Below, piece after piece: positions 47,505 to 56,684 of a stretch of DNA of 64,000 nucleotides. Within the stretch, counting starts at the first letter, position 1, and each line of letters starts with the position of its first letter. The notes below the pieces were generated by a model. That model was not told where the DNA came from, searched no databases, and was given only the letters and a program-made list of their open reading frames with translations. The stretch is from Marinobacter sp. DY40_1A1. Lineage in GTDB: Bacteria; Pseudomonadota; Gammaproteobacteria; Pseudomonadales; Oleiphilaceae. The position numbers were made by a program, and so were the translations under genes. The stretch lies in assembly GCF_016597815.1 (NCBI RefSeq), contig NZ_VCHA01000006.1, positions 1-64,000 of the forward strand, in the 5' to 3' direction.

Positions 47505-47987
47505 ATGAGCTTGAACCTGCAACGCAAAGATATTGACTCACTATTTGAAGACAGCATCGAATGGGCCGGCACCCATCGGTTTGGCGGTCTGTATGGAAGT
47601 TCAAGCGATGGCGGGGGCATAGCCCTCAGAATCAGGGGCATCCTGTTTGAAGGGAACGACTACTCGACAATCGTAATAACCAGGGTCTGCATTCCAGAAG
47701 CCCGGCAGGGGCAGGGGCTCTATCGAAAATTTCTGTCAGAGCTGGACTCGCTAGGTACGTTCGGGCTCCGTTGCCATTCAACGACCGAAAATGAGTGGCT
47801 GGCAGATCGCCATAGAAGGCATGGTTACAAAGAAGTCGACGAAAGCGGCACTCCAAGTTTTTACCAGATTATAGGAGAACCCGTGCCGCCGTTACCTGAT
47901 ACCCCTAGTGAAAATCGTCATCCAGAGCTGGAAATACAGCGAGAATATAAATTGAAAGCCAGGGTTATCAGGCGTCAGCTTGGCTAG
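47505..47987 (+). CDS. GNAT-like acetyltransferase, putative
   Basis: 160 residues. The middle (IVITRVCIPEARQGQGLYRK FLSELD) resembles the acetyl-CoA-binding motif of GNAT enzymes, and HRRHGYKEVDESGTPSFYQI resembles the end of that fold. The last 35 residues are a charged tail. GAGGA lies very close to ATG 47505. The substrate is unknown. No antitoxin is adjacent, so it is not obviously a TacT-type toxin. Confidence 0.55.
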   Translation: MSLNLQRKDIDSLFEDSIEWAGTHRFGGLYGSSSDGGGIALRIRGILFEGNDYSTIVITRVCIPEARQGQGLYRKFLSELDSLGTFGLRCHSTTENEWLADRHRRHGYKEVDESGTPSFYQIIGEPVPPLPDTPSENRHPELEIQREYKLKARVIRRQLG

Positions 47988-48045
47988 CTCCCTGTAATTC
48001 CCCCAGACAGAGAAGGGGCTATGGGCAGTCTTGGCTATATTCTGC

Positions 48046-48288
48046 TTACCCTAACACCTTTCTCATCAAGCTGATGGCTGTTTGGAGTTCTCTTGGCGAT
48101 AAGCCCAGTCTGGCGCTCACTGCTGCTTGGTTTGCTCCGTCCAAGTAGTGGCACCAAAGCAGAGCATGAGCGGTCTCCAAAGATCTAAGGCGCTCCTTTT
48201 TTTCCTCGACATAAATCCTGTCGTGGCGCTCTGCCAAAACGTCGATTATCACTTTCGCTACCGGGCTGTTCATTTCATCGGCCTTCAT
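48046..48288 (-). CDS. Small HTH-like protein, unknown
   Basis: 80 residues from ATG 48288; the frame is open to 48330 but ATG 48288 has AGGA upstream. The C-terminal half (DGANQAAVSARLGLSPRELQ TAISLMRKVL) looks like a sigma-70-region-4 or helix-turn-helix domain. It may be a regulator of the element. It is the last gene before the right end. Confidence 0.5.
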   Translation of the reverse strand: MKADEMNSPVAKVIIDVLAERHDRIYVEEKKERLRSLETAHALLWCHYLDGANQAAVSARLGLSPRELQTAISLMRKVLG

Positions 48289-48541
48289 AAAAAATCCTGC
48301 AGTCTTGGTCACGTTGGTTGTAAACAACAATAATTATACGAGCCAAAAGGGCGCTAAATTGGCGTTGTACACACTTGTAGAAATATGCGCGGCAGAATAG
48401 AGGGACTGTTACTGGAGCGTTCTTTTAAGGGGCAGAACGCCTTGTTTATGACAACGAATCTTGGAGAGATCGATTCACCAAGGCGAAGTTAAAGCAATGA
48501 GCGAGGCCGGAGTGGTCAGTGAGGGCAGAGTGGGTCAACGT

Positions 48542-48610
48542 GGACAGAGAGGACAGAGAGGACAGAGAGGACAGAGAGGACAGAGAGGACAGAGAGGACA
48601 GAGAGGACAG
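48542..48610 (+). repeat. 9-bp tandem repeat (7.7 copies)
   Basis: GGACAGAGA is repeated seven times without error and once in part (48542-48610). The period is a multiple of three and the array is perfect, which suggests recent slippage. It lies about 230 bp from attR. Confidence 0.9.
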
Positions 48611-48801
48611 GGTGGCCACCCTGTGGATAACTTGCGATGACCCCTGCGTTCGGCTCCATCAAAAGGCTCCACTAACCGGTGAGGGCTGGTTCAGGTTTGA
48701 TCTATGGCCGTATTAGGGCGTTTGTGGCTGCAGTTATGGTCAGCATGCACGTTGACTGCGTTTGCAGCGGTCTTCAGGAGGTGTAATTTGACTTTGTGTC
48801 G

Positions 48802-48822
48802 TGTGGTTACAGGTGTGGTTAT
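48802..48822 (+). promoter_or_regulatory. Putative integrase arm-type sites, right pair
   Basis: TGTGGTTAC (48802-48810) and TGTGGTTAT (48814-48822) repeat the pair at 593-613 with the same 12-bp step and the same orientation. They lie 18 bp from the attR repeat. Confidence 0.55.
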
Positions 48823-48839
48823 TTTTTAGGGTCGGAAAT

Positions 48840-48927
48840 TAAAAAGGCCCTACGCTCTCACGTAAGGCCTTGAAAAATATGGCGCGCCCGACAGGATTTG
48901 AACCTGTGACCCCTGCCTTCGGAGGGC
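48840..48927 (-). repeat. attR: direct repeat within the intact tRNA-Arg
   Basis: 88 bp matching 389-476 with two mismatches; positions 48858-48927 are identical to 407-476. It covers the 3' part of the tRNA and its terminator. The right edge at 48927 is where the two copies diverge, inside the anticodon arm. Confidence 0.9.
48843..48872 (-). terminator. Terminator of tRNA-Arg
   Basis: On the minus strand, AAGGCCTTACG and CGTAGGGCCTT form a stem followed by TTT, a rho-independent terminator just after the tRNA. The same hairpin is duplicated at the left att copy. Confidence 0.7.
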
Positions 48928-48956
48928 AGTACTCTATCCAGCTGAGCTACGGGCGC
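48880..48956 (-). tRNA. tRNA-Arg (anticodon CCG)
   Basis: 77 nt with encoded CCA. The acceptor stem is GCGCCCG with CGGGCGC, and the anticodon stem CTGCC with GGCAG encloses the loop CTCCGAA, giving anticodon CCG. The T arm GTTCGAATC is standard. The 3' end adjoins the IME, so the element's attP supplies a working 3' end after integration. Confidence 0.95.
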
Positions 48957-49056
48957 ATTCGAATGCGACGGCTGTGCGTCAATTTCGAGTGCGCAATCTT
49001 ACGTGCGCAGGCCTACGCTGTCCAGCCCCCGGTGCATTGGTCGGGTTTGCCTTTGG

Positions 49057-49596
49057 TTACGGGAATAGTGGTGTGGGAGTGATAGTTGCCAGTGCACCTT
49101 CGTTGCTGAACGACACTTCACCATCCTGAATAGTTACCTGATAACTCATGTTACGTTCCGCCAGTTTGGCGAGAGCTTCGGTGGACTCGCTCGGCAGATC
49201 AATAATTGTAAGGTTTTTGAAACGGCTCAGTTTGCTGTGATGCTTTTCCAGCCACAGGGGCACCGCACGGCCACCGTAGGCGTAGAGAATCACCTGGCGT
49301 GCCCGGTTGCAGGCTTTGCGCAGGCGGCTTTCGTCGGGCAGGCCCAGTTCAATCCACAGTTCAATCTCGTCACTCAGGCTTTTACGCCACAGCTCCGGTT
49401 CGTCGTCTGTGCTCAGGCCTTTTGTAAATTCCAGGTCCTCACTGGCGTTGAGGGCAAAGGCCAGCAGGCGAATCATCATGCGCTCGTCATTTTCTGACGG
49501 GTGCTGCGCTATAGTGAGTTGATGGTCCGCATAATAATGCCTGTCCATATCGGCAATATTGAGCGTGGCTTTGAATATGGTTGCTTTGAGCGCCAT
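49057..49596 (-). CDS. yaeQ: YaeQ family protein
   Basis: 179 residues, close to the 181 of E. coli YaeQ. The start [20 protein letters not shown] and the segments [18 protein letters not shown] and [13 protein letters not shown] are typical. YaeQ has a nuclease-like (PD-(D/E)XK) fold; its cellular task is not settled. The gene lies in core DNA just right of the tRNA. Confidence 0.92.
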   Translation of the reverse strand: MALKATIFKATLNIADMDRHYYADHQLTIAQHPSENDERMMIRLLAFALNASEDLEFTKGLSTDDEPELWRKSLSDEIELWIELGLPDESRLRKACNRARQVILYAYGGRAVPLWLEKHHSKLSRFKNLTIIDLPSESTEALAKLAERNMSYQVTIQDGEVSFSNEGALATITPTPLFP

Positions 49597-49671
49597 GGCC
49601 TTCCTGCATTGGTATCGAGGTGTTGGTTTGCGCTAGTGTAATGCAATTCCTCGATTGATGAGCATGACGCC

Positions 49672-50037
49672 ATGTCGATGTTGCGCGGTTTTCTGATTCT
49701 GGTTGTGTTTTTTCTGCTTGGCGAGGCCTTGCGGGTGCTGTTTGTGATTCCGGTCAGCGGCGGCGTGCTGGGTATGATTCTAATGACATTTACATTGATG
49801 CTGCGGGGGAGGGTGAGCGATGATCTGGCGTCGGCGAGTCAGGCGCTGATCTCAGTGCTGGTGTTGCTGATCATGCCGGGTGTGGTTGGCATCTTCTTTT
49901 TAGCTTCGCACTTCTCCGGGCAATGGTTGGCGGTTTCTGCCGCGCTGTTACTGGGAACCTTCCTAAGCGTATTAACCACGCTCTTGTTGATGAAATGTAT
50001 GTTGCGGATGACTGCGCGGGGTGGCGCAGATGACTGA
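49672..50037 (+). CDS. lrgA: LrgA/CidA-type membrane protein
   Basis: 121 residues with about four membrane helices (for example FLILVVFFLLGEALRVLF and ISVLVLLIMPGVVGIFFLA). The PVSGGVLGMILM stretch is the family mark. LrgA/CidA proteins are holin-like and work with LrgB, whose gene overlaps by 8 bp. They influence murein hydrolase activity or metabolite export. Confidence 0.88.
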   Translation: MSMLRGFLILVVFFLLGEALRVLFVIPVSGGVLGMILMTFTLMLRGRVSDDLASASQALISVLVLLIMPGVVGIFFLASHFSGQWLAVSAALLLGTFLSVLTTLLLMKCMLRMTARGGADD

Positions 50038-50752
50038 GCTTATCAGCCGCTTTATGGCTCTCCCGGATGTCTTGTCTGCCAGCCCGCTGTTCGCGATCGG
50101 GCTTACTCTGGGAGCATTCTTTGCCGGCAATTGGGTGTTTGCCCGCCTTGGTAAACCTCTATGGATGCCGCCAGTGTTGCTCTCAGCGGTTATTTTGTCG
50201 GCGGTGATTGCAGTTTTCACCATTGATTATGTTCGTTACCAGGAAGGAGCGCACTGGCTAACCCTGCTGCTTGGCCCCGCCACCGTGGCCTTGGGGATTC
50301 CCCTGTACCAGCAAATCCACCACATCCGGGCTTTATGGGTCCCGATAGTGGTTACGCTGCCGTTGGCGGCCACAATGGCCGCGGTATACGCAGTGGTAAT
50401 CGCCTGGGCAATGGGTGCCACGCCGGAGGTTTTGGCATCACTCGCCCCCAAGTCTGTAACGGCCCCGATTGCTATCGGCATCACCGAGCAGTTGGGCGGT
50501 TCTGTGGCGCTGATGATGGGCGGTTTGCTGATTACCGGTGTGGTTGCCACTTTGTTCGTTGATCTACTGGCGAAATGGCTGCCGGTAGAAGATGAGCGCA
50601 TTATCGGATTTGCGCTGGGCTTGAATGGCCACGCTATTGGCACGGCCAGGGCGTTTGAAATCAGCCATGCTGCCGGCGCATTTTCTTCTCTGGGAATGGG
50701 GCTTACAGGCGTATTTACTGCGCTGATCCTGCCTTTAGTGTTCCGTCTTTAA
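50030..50752 (+). CDS. lrgB: LrgB family membrane protein
   Basis: 240 residues from ATG 50030, overlapping lrgA; a GTG at 50021 is in frame but less likely. Many membrane helices are present, along with the family segments SLAPKSVTAPIAIGITEQLG GS and GFALGLNGHAIGTARAFE. It forms the partner of LrgA in the inner membrane. Confidence 0.9.
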   Translation: MTELISRFMALPDVLSASPLFAIGLTLGAFFAGNWVFARLGKPLWMPPVLLSAVILSAVIAVFTIDYVRYQEGAHWLTLLLGPATVALGIPLYQQIHHIRALWVPIVVTLPLAATMAAVYAVVIAWAMGATPEVLASLAPKSVTAPIAIGITEQLGGSVALMMGGLLITGVVATLFVDLLAKWLPVEDERIIGFALGLNGHAIGTARAFEISHAAGAFSSLGMGLTGVFTALILPLVFRL

Positions 50753-50919
50753 GGGGCCTGGTGGCAGCTGTTAGCAGTCGTCATTCAGTTCGCGCATAGC
50801 CGTAAGTCGTAATTTCGATTGCCGTAAGTAGTTTCCGGGACTAGTTTCTATAACAGGCGTCCGGTGCGCCAGAGGCTTGGTGTGCCGTAAAAACTCGTAA
50901 AACAACGACGGAAAACGCA

Positions 50920-52482
50920 ATGAAAAAATTACTTGCAGCATTTATTGGTACCATGGCGCTGGCAACTGCGCCTGTTGCTCTGTCTGCTGAGGCAACGAAA
51001 GAACTTAAAATGGCGTACGACGCCGATCCGGTCACTCTCGATATTCACGAGCAGCTCTCCGGTGGCATCCTGCAGTTGTCCCACATGTCTTTTGATCCGC
51101 TGGTGCGCTGGACCAAAGAGCTCGATTTTGAACCCCGTCTTGCTGAGAGTTGGGAGCGCGTGGATGACAAAACCATGCGATTCAAACTGCGTGAGGGCGT
51201 GAAGTTTCATTCCGGCAACGAGCTCACCACCAAAGATGTGAAGTTTACCTACGACCGTCTGAAGGAAAGCCAGGACTTCAAGGCCATCTTCAAGCCCTTT
51301 AGCGGCATCAACATCATTGATGATTACACCTTTGAGCTGGTAACCAGCGAGCCGTTCCCGCTGCTGCTCAATACTGCCACCTACATCTTCCCGCTGGACA
51401 GTGAGTTCTATACCGGTAAGACAGAAGACGGCAAGATGAAAGGTGCTATTCTCAAGCATGGTAATTCCTTTGCGTCGGATAACCTTTCTGGCACCGGCCC
51501 TTACAGGGTGGTATCTCGCCAGCAGGGCGTGCGCATGGAGTTTGAGCGCTTTGCGAACTACTGGGATGAAGAGTCTCCAGGTAACGTAAAGAAAATCGTT
51601 CTTACGCCAATCAAGGAGAACAATACCCGGGTGTCTGCGCTGCTGTCTGGCGGTGTGGACTTCATTGCGCCTGTGCCACCTACCGATCTTGATCGCATCA
51701 AGCGTGACAAGAACTCGGATCTGGTCACCATGAGCGGCACCCGCATTATCCTGTTCCACATGAATCAGGAACGGGTTGAAGCCTTCAAGAACCCCAAGGT
51801 TCGTCAGGCAGTAGCCTATGCCATCAATCAGGAAGGCATTGCGGCGAAAATCATGAAAGGCTTTGCCACGCCAGCAGCTCAGCTTTCGCCAGCTGGCTAC
51901 CAGGGCTACAACGAATCCCTGAAGCCCCGTTATGATGTGAAAAAAGCTCAGGAACTGATGAAGGAAGCGGGTTACGAGGACGGCTTTACCATCACCATGA
52001 TGGCGCCAAATAACCGTTACGTGAACGATGATAAAATCGCTCAGGCAGCGGCTGCCATGTTGGCCCGTATCAACATCAAAGTTGACCTTAAAACCCTGCC
52101 CAAAGCCCAGTACTGGCCCGAGTACGACAACCGTGCTGGAGACATGATGCTGATTGGCTGGCATGCGGATACAGAAGATTCGGCCAACTTCTATGAGTTT
52201 CTGACCTTCTGTCCGGAAGCTGGCAGTGGTGCCGGGCAATACAACGCGGGTAACTACTGCAACCCGGAAATCGATGCGCTGGTTGCAAAAGCCAATGTTG
52301 AAACCGACATTGCCAAGCGCACAGCCATGCTGCAGGAAGTTGAGCAGCGTCTGTACGACGACGCAGCATTCATTCCACTGCACTGGCAGGACCTGGCCTG
52401 GGCCAGCAAGAAGAACGTGAAGATTGAACCGATTCTGAACGTGATGAACTTCCCTTATCTGGGTGATCTGGTCGTCGAGTAA
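50920..52482 (+). CDS. Dipeptide/oligopeptide-type ABC substrate-binding protein
   Basis: 520 residues with a signal peptide (about 1-23, MKKLLAAFIGTMALATAPVA then LSA). It is a family 5 extracellular binding protein; ESWERVDDKTMRFKLREGVK FHSGN is typical. It captures peptides in the periplasm for the permeases and ATPases that follow. A hairpin (52509-52550) separates it from the permease genes, which would keep the binding protein more abundant. Confidence 0.9.
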   Translation: MKKLLAAFIGTMALATAPVALSAEATKELKMAYDADPVTLDIHEQLSGGILQLSHMSFDPLVRWTKELDFEPRLAESWERVDDKTMRFKLREGVKFHSGNELTTKDVKFTYDRLKESQDFKAIFKPFSGINIIDDYTFELVTSEPFPLLLNTATYIFPLDSEFYTGKTEDGKMKGAILKHGNSFASDNLSGTGPYRVVSRQQGVRMEFERFANYWDEESPGNVKKIVLTPIKENNTRVSALLSGGVDFIAPVPPTDLDRIKRDKNSDLVTMSGTRIILFHMNQERVEAFKNPKVRQAVAYAINQEGIAAKIMKGFATPAAQLSPAGYQGYNESLKPRYDVKKAQELMKEAGYEDGFTITMMAPNNRYVNDDKIAQAAAAMLARINIKVDLKTLPKAQYWPEYDNRAGDMMLIGWHADTEDSANFYEFLTFCPEAGSGAGQYNAGNYCNPEIDALVAKANVETDIAKRTAMLQEVEQRLYDDAAFIPLHWQDLAWASKKNVKIEPILNVMNFPYLGDLVVE

Positions 52483-52508
52483 CGGGGCAAACTGCCCCCT
52501 CTCTCCAA

Positions 52509-52550
52509 CCTCTCTCCCGCCTTCCTTCAGGTAAAGGGAGAGAGGCTTTT
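52509..52550 (+). terminator. Hairpin with U tract after the binding protein
   Basis: CCTCTCTCCC (52509-52518) pairs with GGGAGAGAGG (52536-52545), followed by CTTTTT. It probably acts as a partial terminator or mRNA-protecting end between the binding protein and the rest of the operon. Confidence 0.75.
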
Positions 52551-52577
52551 TAAATACTCATCAGTGGTAATTCCTGC

Positions 52578-53627
52578 ATGTTAGCGTTTTTGGTACAGCG
52601 CATATCCCAGGCCGTTCTGGTCATGTTCGTGATCAGCGTGATCGCCTTTGCCATCCAGGATGGTCTTGGTGACCCGCTTCAGGAAATGGTTGGTATGTCG
52701 GTCTCCATGGAGGAACGGGAAGCCCTGCGCGAGGAGCTGGGGCTGAATGATTCCATGGTGGTTCAGTACCTGCGTTTTGCAGGTAAAGCCATACAGGGGG
52801 ATCTGGGCAATTCTTATTTTTACGGCAAACCAACCCTCACAGTAATAGCCGAGCACCTGCCGGCAACTCTGGAGTTGGTGATTGGTGCCAGCCTGATCAT
52901 TATGCTGTTATCGGTACCCATCGGCGTTTATGCCGCCATCCGGCCGCAGGCCTGGTTGGCCAAGTTTTTCATGGGCGTGAGCACGGTTGGAATTTCCATT
53001 CCCGTGTTTCTTACCGCCATTGTTCTTATCCAGATATATTCCATTGGCATTACCGTTGAGTGGTTCCCCGCAGACACCGGTTGGGGCCAGTGGCTGAACG
53101 GTGCCCTGAGTACCGATGGCGGTATGCCATCTTACGGCCGTGGCGATGATCTGACGCATCTTTTTGGAACCTGGAATTCAGGCTTTTTCTCAGAGCTTGG
53201 GTTGATGCACCTGGTGCTGCCCTGCGTGTCTCTGGCGTCCATCATGCTACCGCTGTTTATCCGTCTGATTCGGGCGGAGATGATGGAGGTGCTGCAAAGC
53301 GATTACATTCGCTATGCTCGGGCCAAAGGCCTGAGTTCTGCCCGCATTAACTTCCTCCATGCCCTCAAGAACACCATGCTGCCGGTTATCACCGTAGGCG
53401 GTGTGCAAGTGGGCGTGATGGTGGCTTACACAATTCTTACGGAAACAGTATTCCAGTGGCCTGGGGTCGGTTTGATGTTCCTGGAGGCCATTACCCGCAG
53501 CGATATTCCGCTGATTGTTGCCTACCTGATGGTAGTAGGGCTGATTTTCGTTATCACTAACACACTGGTGGATCTGGTTTACGGGCTGGTGAACCCCACG
53601 GTGAAACTGACAGGTAAGAAAGCATGA
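52578..53627 (+). CDS. dppB: Peptide ABC transporter permease, DppB-type
   Basis: 349 residues with about six membrane helices. The EAA loop YIRYARAKGLSSARINFLHA LKN is clear, and the N-terminus (MLAFLVQRISQAVLVMFVIS) is typical of DppB/OppB. It overlaps the next gene by 4 bases. The insert after helix 3 with a periplasmic loop (AGWF-type, ADTGWGQWLNGALSTDGG) is longer than in short homologues. Confidence 0.9.
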   Translation: MLAFLVQRISQAVLVMFVISVIAFAIQDGLGDPLQEMVGMSVSMEEREALREELGLNDSMVVQYLRFAGKAIQGDLGNSYFYGKPTLTVIAEHLPATLELVIGASLIIMLLSVPIGVYAAIRPQAWLAKFFMGVSTVGISIPVFLTAIVLIQIYSIGITVEWFPADTGWGQWLNGALSTDGGMPSYGRGDDLTHLFGTWNSGFFSELGLMHLVLPCVSLASIMLPLFIRLIRAEMMEVLQSDYIRYARAKGLSSARINFLHALKNTMLPVITVGGVQVGVMVAYTILTETVFQWPGVGLMFLEAITRSDIPLIVAYLMVVGLIFVITNTLVDLVYGLVNPTVKLTGKKA

Positions 53628-54556
53628 CAACGGCGACCCTATCCCGCTGGAATCGCTTTCGCGAATCCTTCCTCTGGTACAGCTTCAAGCGCGACAAGGT
53701 GGCGATTGCCAGCTTTATCGTATTGCTTCTGATGGTGTTTGCAGCTGTGTTCGCGCCTCTGTTCGCGCCAACGAACCCTTACGACCTGGCGCAGATCGAC
53801 ATCATGAACTCGGAACTGCCACCAGTGGGCATGTCCGGGGCTGATCCGGCCTTCCCGCTGGGTACTGATGCCCAGGGCAGGGACATGCTCTCTACCATTC
53901 TTTACGGTACGCGGGTGTCCTTGCTGATTGGTTTTGGTGCGGTAGTGCTGCAGGCGGCGCTGGGTATTTTGTTCGGCCTGCTGGCGGGCTATATGGGCGG
54001 CAAAGTTGACTCTATCCTGATGCGGATCGCAGATGTTCAGCTTTCCTTCTCCACCTTGATGGTTGCCATCATTGTGGGCGCGGTGTTCAAGGCCAGTTTC
54101 GGCAACCTGATGTTTGGTGAAATCGCCATTTACATGCTGATCTTTATTATCGGTGTAGCCGAATGGCCGCAAATTGCACGAACCGTTCGGGCGTCTGTGC
54201 TGGCGGAGAAAAAGAAGGAATACGTGGATGCGGCCAAGGTGATGGGCTTTCGCACCAACCGCATCATGTTCCGTCATATTCTGCCGAACACGCTTTCGCC
54301 AATTTTTGTTATCGCAACGGTGCAGATTGCTAACGCGATTATTTCCGAAGCGGCCCTGTCGTTCCTGGGCCTGGGTATGCCTGAAACCCAACCGTCGTTG
54401 GGTTCTCTGATCAAATCCGGCTTTGATTACATTCAAAGCGGTTCCTGGTGGATAACTCTGATTCCCGGCCTGGTGCTGGTCGTGCTCGTGCTGGTCATCA
54501 ACCTCTTGGGTGACTGGTTGCGGGATGTTATGAACCCACGGCTGTACAAGGGCTAG
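53624..54556 (+). CDS. dppC: Peptide ABC transporter permease, DppC-type
   Basis: 310 residues. The N-terminal OppC-type stretch (FKRDKVAIASFIVLLLMVFA), the LGTDAQGRDMLSTILYGTRV segment and the EAA loop YVDAAKVMGFRTNRIMFRHI LPN are standard. It pairs with the DppB-type protein to form the channel. The start ATGA overlaps dppB. Confidence 0.92.
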   Translation: MTTATLSRWNRFRESFLWYSFKRDKVAIASFIVLLLMVFAAVFAPLFAPTNPYDLAQIDIMNSELPPVGMSGADPAFPLGTDAQGRDMLSTILYGTRVSLLIGFGAVVLQAALGILFGLLAGYMGGKVDSILMRIADVQLSFSTLMVAIIVGAVFKASFGNLMFGEIAIYMLIFIIGVAEWPQIARTVRASVLAEKKKEYVDAAKVMGFRTNRIMFRHILPNTLSPIFVIATVQIANAIISEAALSFLGLGMPETQPSLGSLIKSGFDYIQSGSWWITLIPGLVLVVLVLVINLLGDWLRDVMNPRLYKG

Positions 54557-54558
54557 AT

Positions 54559-55569
54559 ATGAAAAACGACACACCACTGCTGGAAGTAAAAAACCTGGAT
54601 GTTCGCTTTGCCGTTCGAGGCGGCGATCTCACTGCCCTGCGGGGAATCAGTTTCAGCCTCGATAAAGGCGAGCGGCTAGGGTTGGTAGGGGAGTCTGGTG
54701 CCGGTAAATCCGTAGCAGCCTTCTCGATTCTCAACCTGATTGCCCGCCCCGGTTATATTGCTGGCGGGCAGATTTTGCTTGAAGGCAAGGACTTGGCCGC
54801 CATGAGCGAGCGCGAACTGCGCAAGATCCGTGGCAATCGCATTGCCATGATCTTCCAGGACCCCATGATGACGCTCAACCCGGTGCTGACCATCGGCACC
54901 CAGATGGTTGAAGCCATCAAGGCGCATCGCCGTATCAGCACCAAGGCAGCGCGGGATATAGCACTGGACAAGCTGCGCAAGGTGCAGATTCCCTCGCCGG
55001 AAAAGCGTCTCGACCAGTACCCTCACGAATTATCGGGTGGCATGCGCCAGCGGGTGATCATCGCCATCGCCTTGCTGCTCGACCCGGAAATTATCGTGGC
55101 TGATGAGCCCACTACCGCTTTGGATGTGACCATTCAGGCGGAAATCATGGCGTTGCTGCTGGATTTGTGTGAACAGGAAAATGTGGCGCTGATGCTGATT
55201 ACCCACGATTTGGGCGTTGTCTCTCAGGTCACCCAGCGCATGCTGGTGATGTATTCCGGCCGCATTATCGAGCAAGGCCCCACCCGGGAAATCATCAACG
55301 ATGCTCAGCACCCCTATACCCAAGGGCTGATCAATGCCTTGCCACAGATGGGTGAACCTGGCGCACGCTTGTTCCAGATTCCCGGCTCCATGCCATCTCT
55401 GAAAAATGTACCCACTGGCTGTCCTTTCCATCCACGCTGTGACTTTGCTACCGATCAGTGCCGCCAAGCCATGCCGGACTATGTGCGCTCCGGGAATGTG
55501 GATGTAGCGTGTTACGAGGTCAGCAACCTGATTGAGCAGGAGAAACGCATGCAGGAGGCCGGATCATGA
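54559..55569 (+). CDS. dppD: Peptide ABC transporter ATPase, DppD-type
   Basis: 336 residues. Walker A is GESGAGKS, the signature [15 protein letters not shown] and Walker [13 protein letters not shown]. The C-terminal Cys cluster of DppD/OppD ([14 protein letters not shown]) is present and may hold an iron-sulfur cluster. It starts 2 bp after dppC and overlaps dppF by 4 bases. Confidence 0.93.
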   Translation: MKNDTPLLEVKNLDVRFAVRGGDLTALRGISFSLDKGERLGLVGESGAGKSVAAFSILNLIARPGYIAGGQILLEGKDLAAMSERELRKIRGNRIAMIFQDPMMTLNPVLTIGTQMVEAIKAHRRISTKAARDIALDKLRKVQIPSPEKRLDQYPHELSGGMRQRVIIAIALLLDPEIIVADEPTTALDVTIQAEIMALLLDLCEQENVALMLITHDLGVVSQVTQRMLVMYSGRIIEQGPTREIINDAQHPYTQGLINALPQMGEPGARLFQIPGSMPSLKNVPTGCPFHPRCDFATDQCRQAMPDYVRSGNVDVACYEVSNLIEQEKRMQEAGS

Positions 55570-56576
55570 CCTCCCCGTTGGTAGAGATTCGCGGGCTGGA
55601 AAAGCGGTTTGATTTGTCTGGTAGCCTGCTTGAGCAGATTACCTTTAAAGGCGGCCGGTTCCAGCGCAAACAGGAAGCCGTTCATGCCATTAACGGTGTT
55701 GATCTGCAGGTACAGCGGGGCGAGGCACTGTGCGTTGTGGGCGAGTCTGGTTGCGGCAAGTCTACGGTTGCCCGCACTGTGATGGGGCTGTTATCACCCA
55801 GCGCGGGTGAAGTGCATTACGATGGTAAGCGCATTGACAACCTGAAAGGTCGGGACGTACTGCCGTACCGCCGTAAAATGCAGATGATCTTCCAGAACCC
55901 CTATGCCTCCCTGAATCCGCGTATGACTATTCAGCAAACGCTGGAGGAGCCGATTCAGTTCCATCGTCCCGAACTGTCCCGCGATGAGGTGCGCAGCAAA
56001 GTGCACGAGGTTATGGAGTCTGTGGGTATCGACCCGGATTGGGGTAGCCGGTTTGGCCACGAGTTCTCCGGTGGCCAGCGCCAGCGTATAGCTATTGCCC
56101 GCGCTCTGGCGGTAGACCCCGAGTTTATTGTGGCGGATGAGCCTATTTCGGCGTTGGACGTATCCATTCAGGCTCAGGTGTTGAACCTGCTGATGGAGGC
56201 GCAGGAAACCCGCAATCTGACGTATCTGTTCATTACCCACGATCTGGCTGTGGTGGAGCACTTCGGCACCCGGGTGGCGGTGATGTACCTCGGGCGAGTA
56301 TGTGAGCTTGCCGACACCAAAACCTTGTTTGCGGAACCGCGGCACCCCTACACCCAGGCGTTGCTCTCGGCCATACCAAAGCTGGAAGACGACCGGCCTA
56401 ACTACATTCGCCTGCAGGGTGAAGTACCAACGCCAGTGAACTTGCCATCTGGTTGTGTGTTCCATGGCCGATGCCCATATGCCAATGACCGTTGCCGCCA
56501 GCAAATTCCCCAACTGATTGCTACAGACAGTGGTACCCAGGTGGCATGCCATGCGGTAGAGGAAGGGCGACTGTAA
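55566..56576 (+). CDS. dppF: Peptide ABC transporter ATPase, DppF-type
   Basis: 336 residues. Walker A is GESGCGKST, the signature FSGGQRQRIAIARAL and Walker B FIVADEPISALD. The C-terminal Cys segment (GCVFHGRCPYANDRC) matches the DppF/OppF type. It heterodimerises with the DppD-type ATPase. It is the last gene of the operon. Confidence 0.93.
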   Translation: MTSPLVEIRGLEKRFDLSGSLLEQITFKGGRFQRKQEAVHAINGVDLQVQRGEALCVVGESGCGKSTVARTVMGLLSPSAGEVHYDGKRIDNLKGRDVLPYRRKMQMIFQNPYASLNPRMTIQQTLEEPIQFHRPELSRDEVRSKVHEVMESVGIDPDWGSRFGHEFSGGQRQRIAIARALAVDPEFIVADEPISALDVSIQAQVLNLLMEAQETRNLTYLFITHDLAVVEHFGTRVAVMYLGRVCELADTKTLFAEPRHPYTQALLSAIPKLEDDRPNYIRLQGEVPTPVNLPSGCVFHGRCPYANDRCRQQIPQLIATDSGTQVACHAVEEGRL

Positions 56577-56684
56577 GCGAGCAGGTTTTAAGAGTGCGGT
56601 AGCAATAGGCTATGATGCGCCGAGCGACATAGCCTTATTAAAATTCATCTACCGCACATCTACCTGTCATTCGCTGGGGAGCTC

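Larger units (their letters stand above)
48289..48839. other. Gene-poor right end of the IME
   Basis: No supported gene. It holds the 9-bp tandem array at 48542-48610 and the right arm-type sites at 48802-48822. An open frame over the tandem repeat (Asp-Arg-Glu units) is probably a by-product of the repeat. Confidence 0.5.

Noticed and set aside
48542..48610. Repeat array considered as CRISPR
   Set aside because: The units are 9 bp, contiguous and without spacers, so it is a simple tandem repeat.
48519..48716. Open frame with Asp-Arg-Glu repeats
   Set aside because: It is produced by the 9-bp tandem repeat and has no ribosome site or recognisable domain.
50929..52383. Long minus-strand open frame opposite the peptide-binding protein
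   Set aside because: It is antisense to a clear binding-protein gene with signal peptide and has no recognisable domain.
53639..54577. Long minus-strand open frame opposite dppC
   Set aside because: A His/Gln-rich translation typical of an antisense shadow of a membrane-protein gene.
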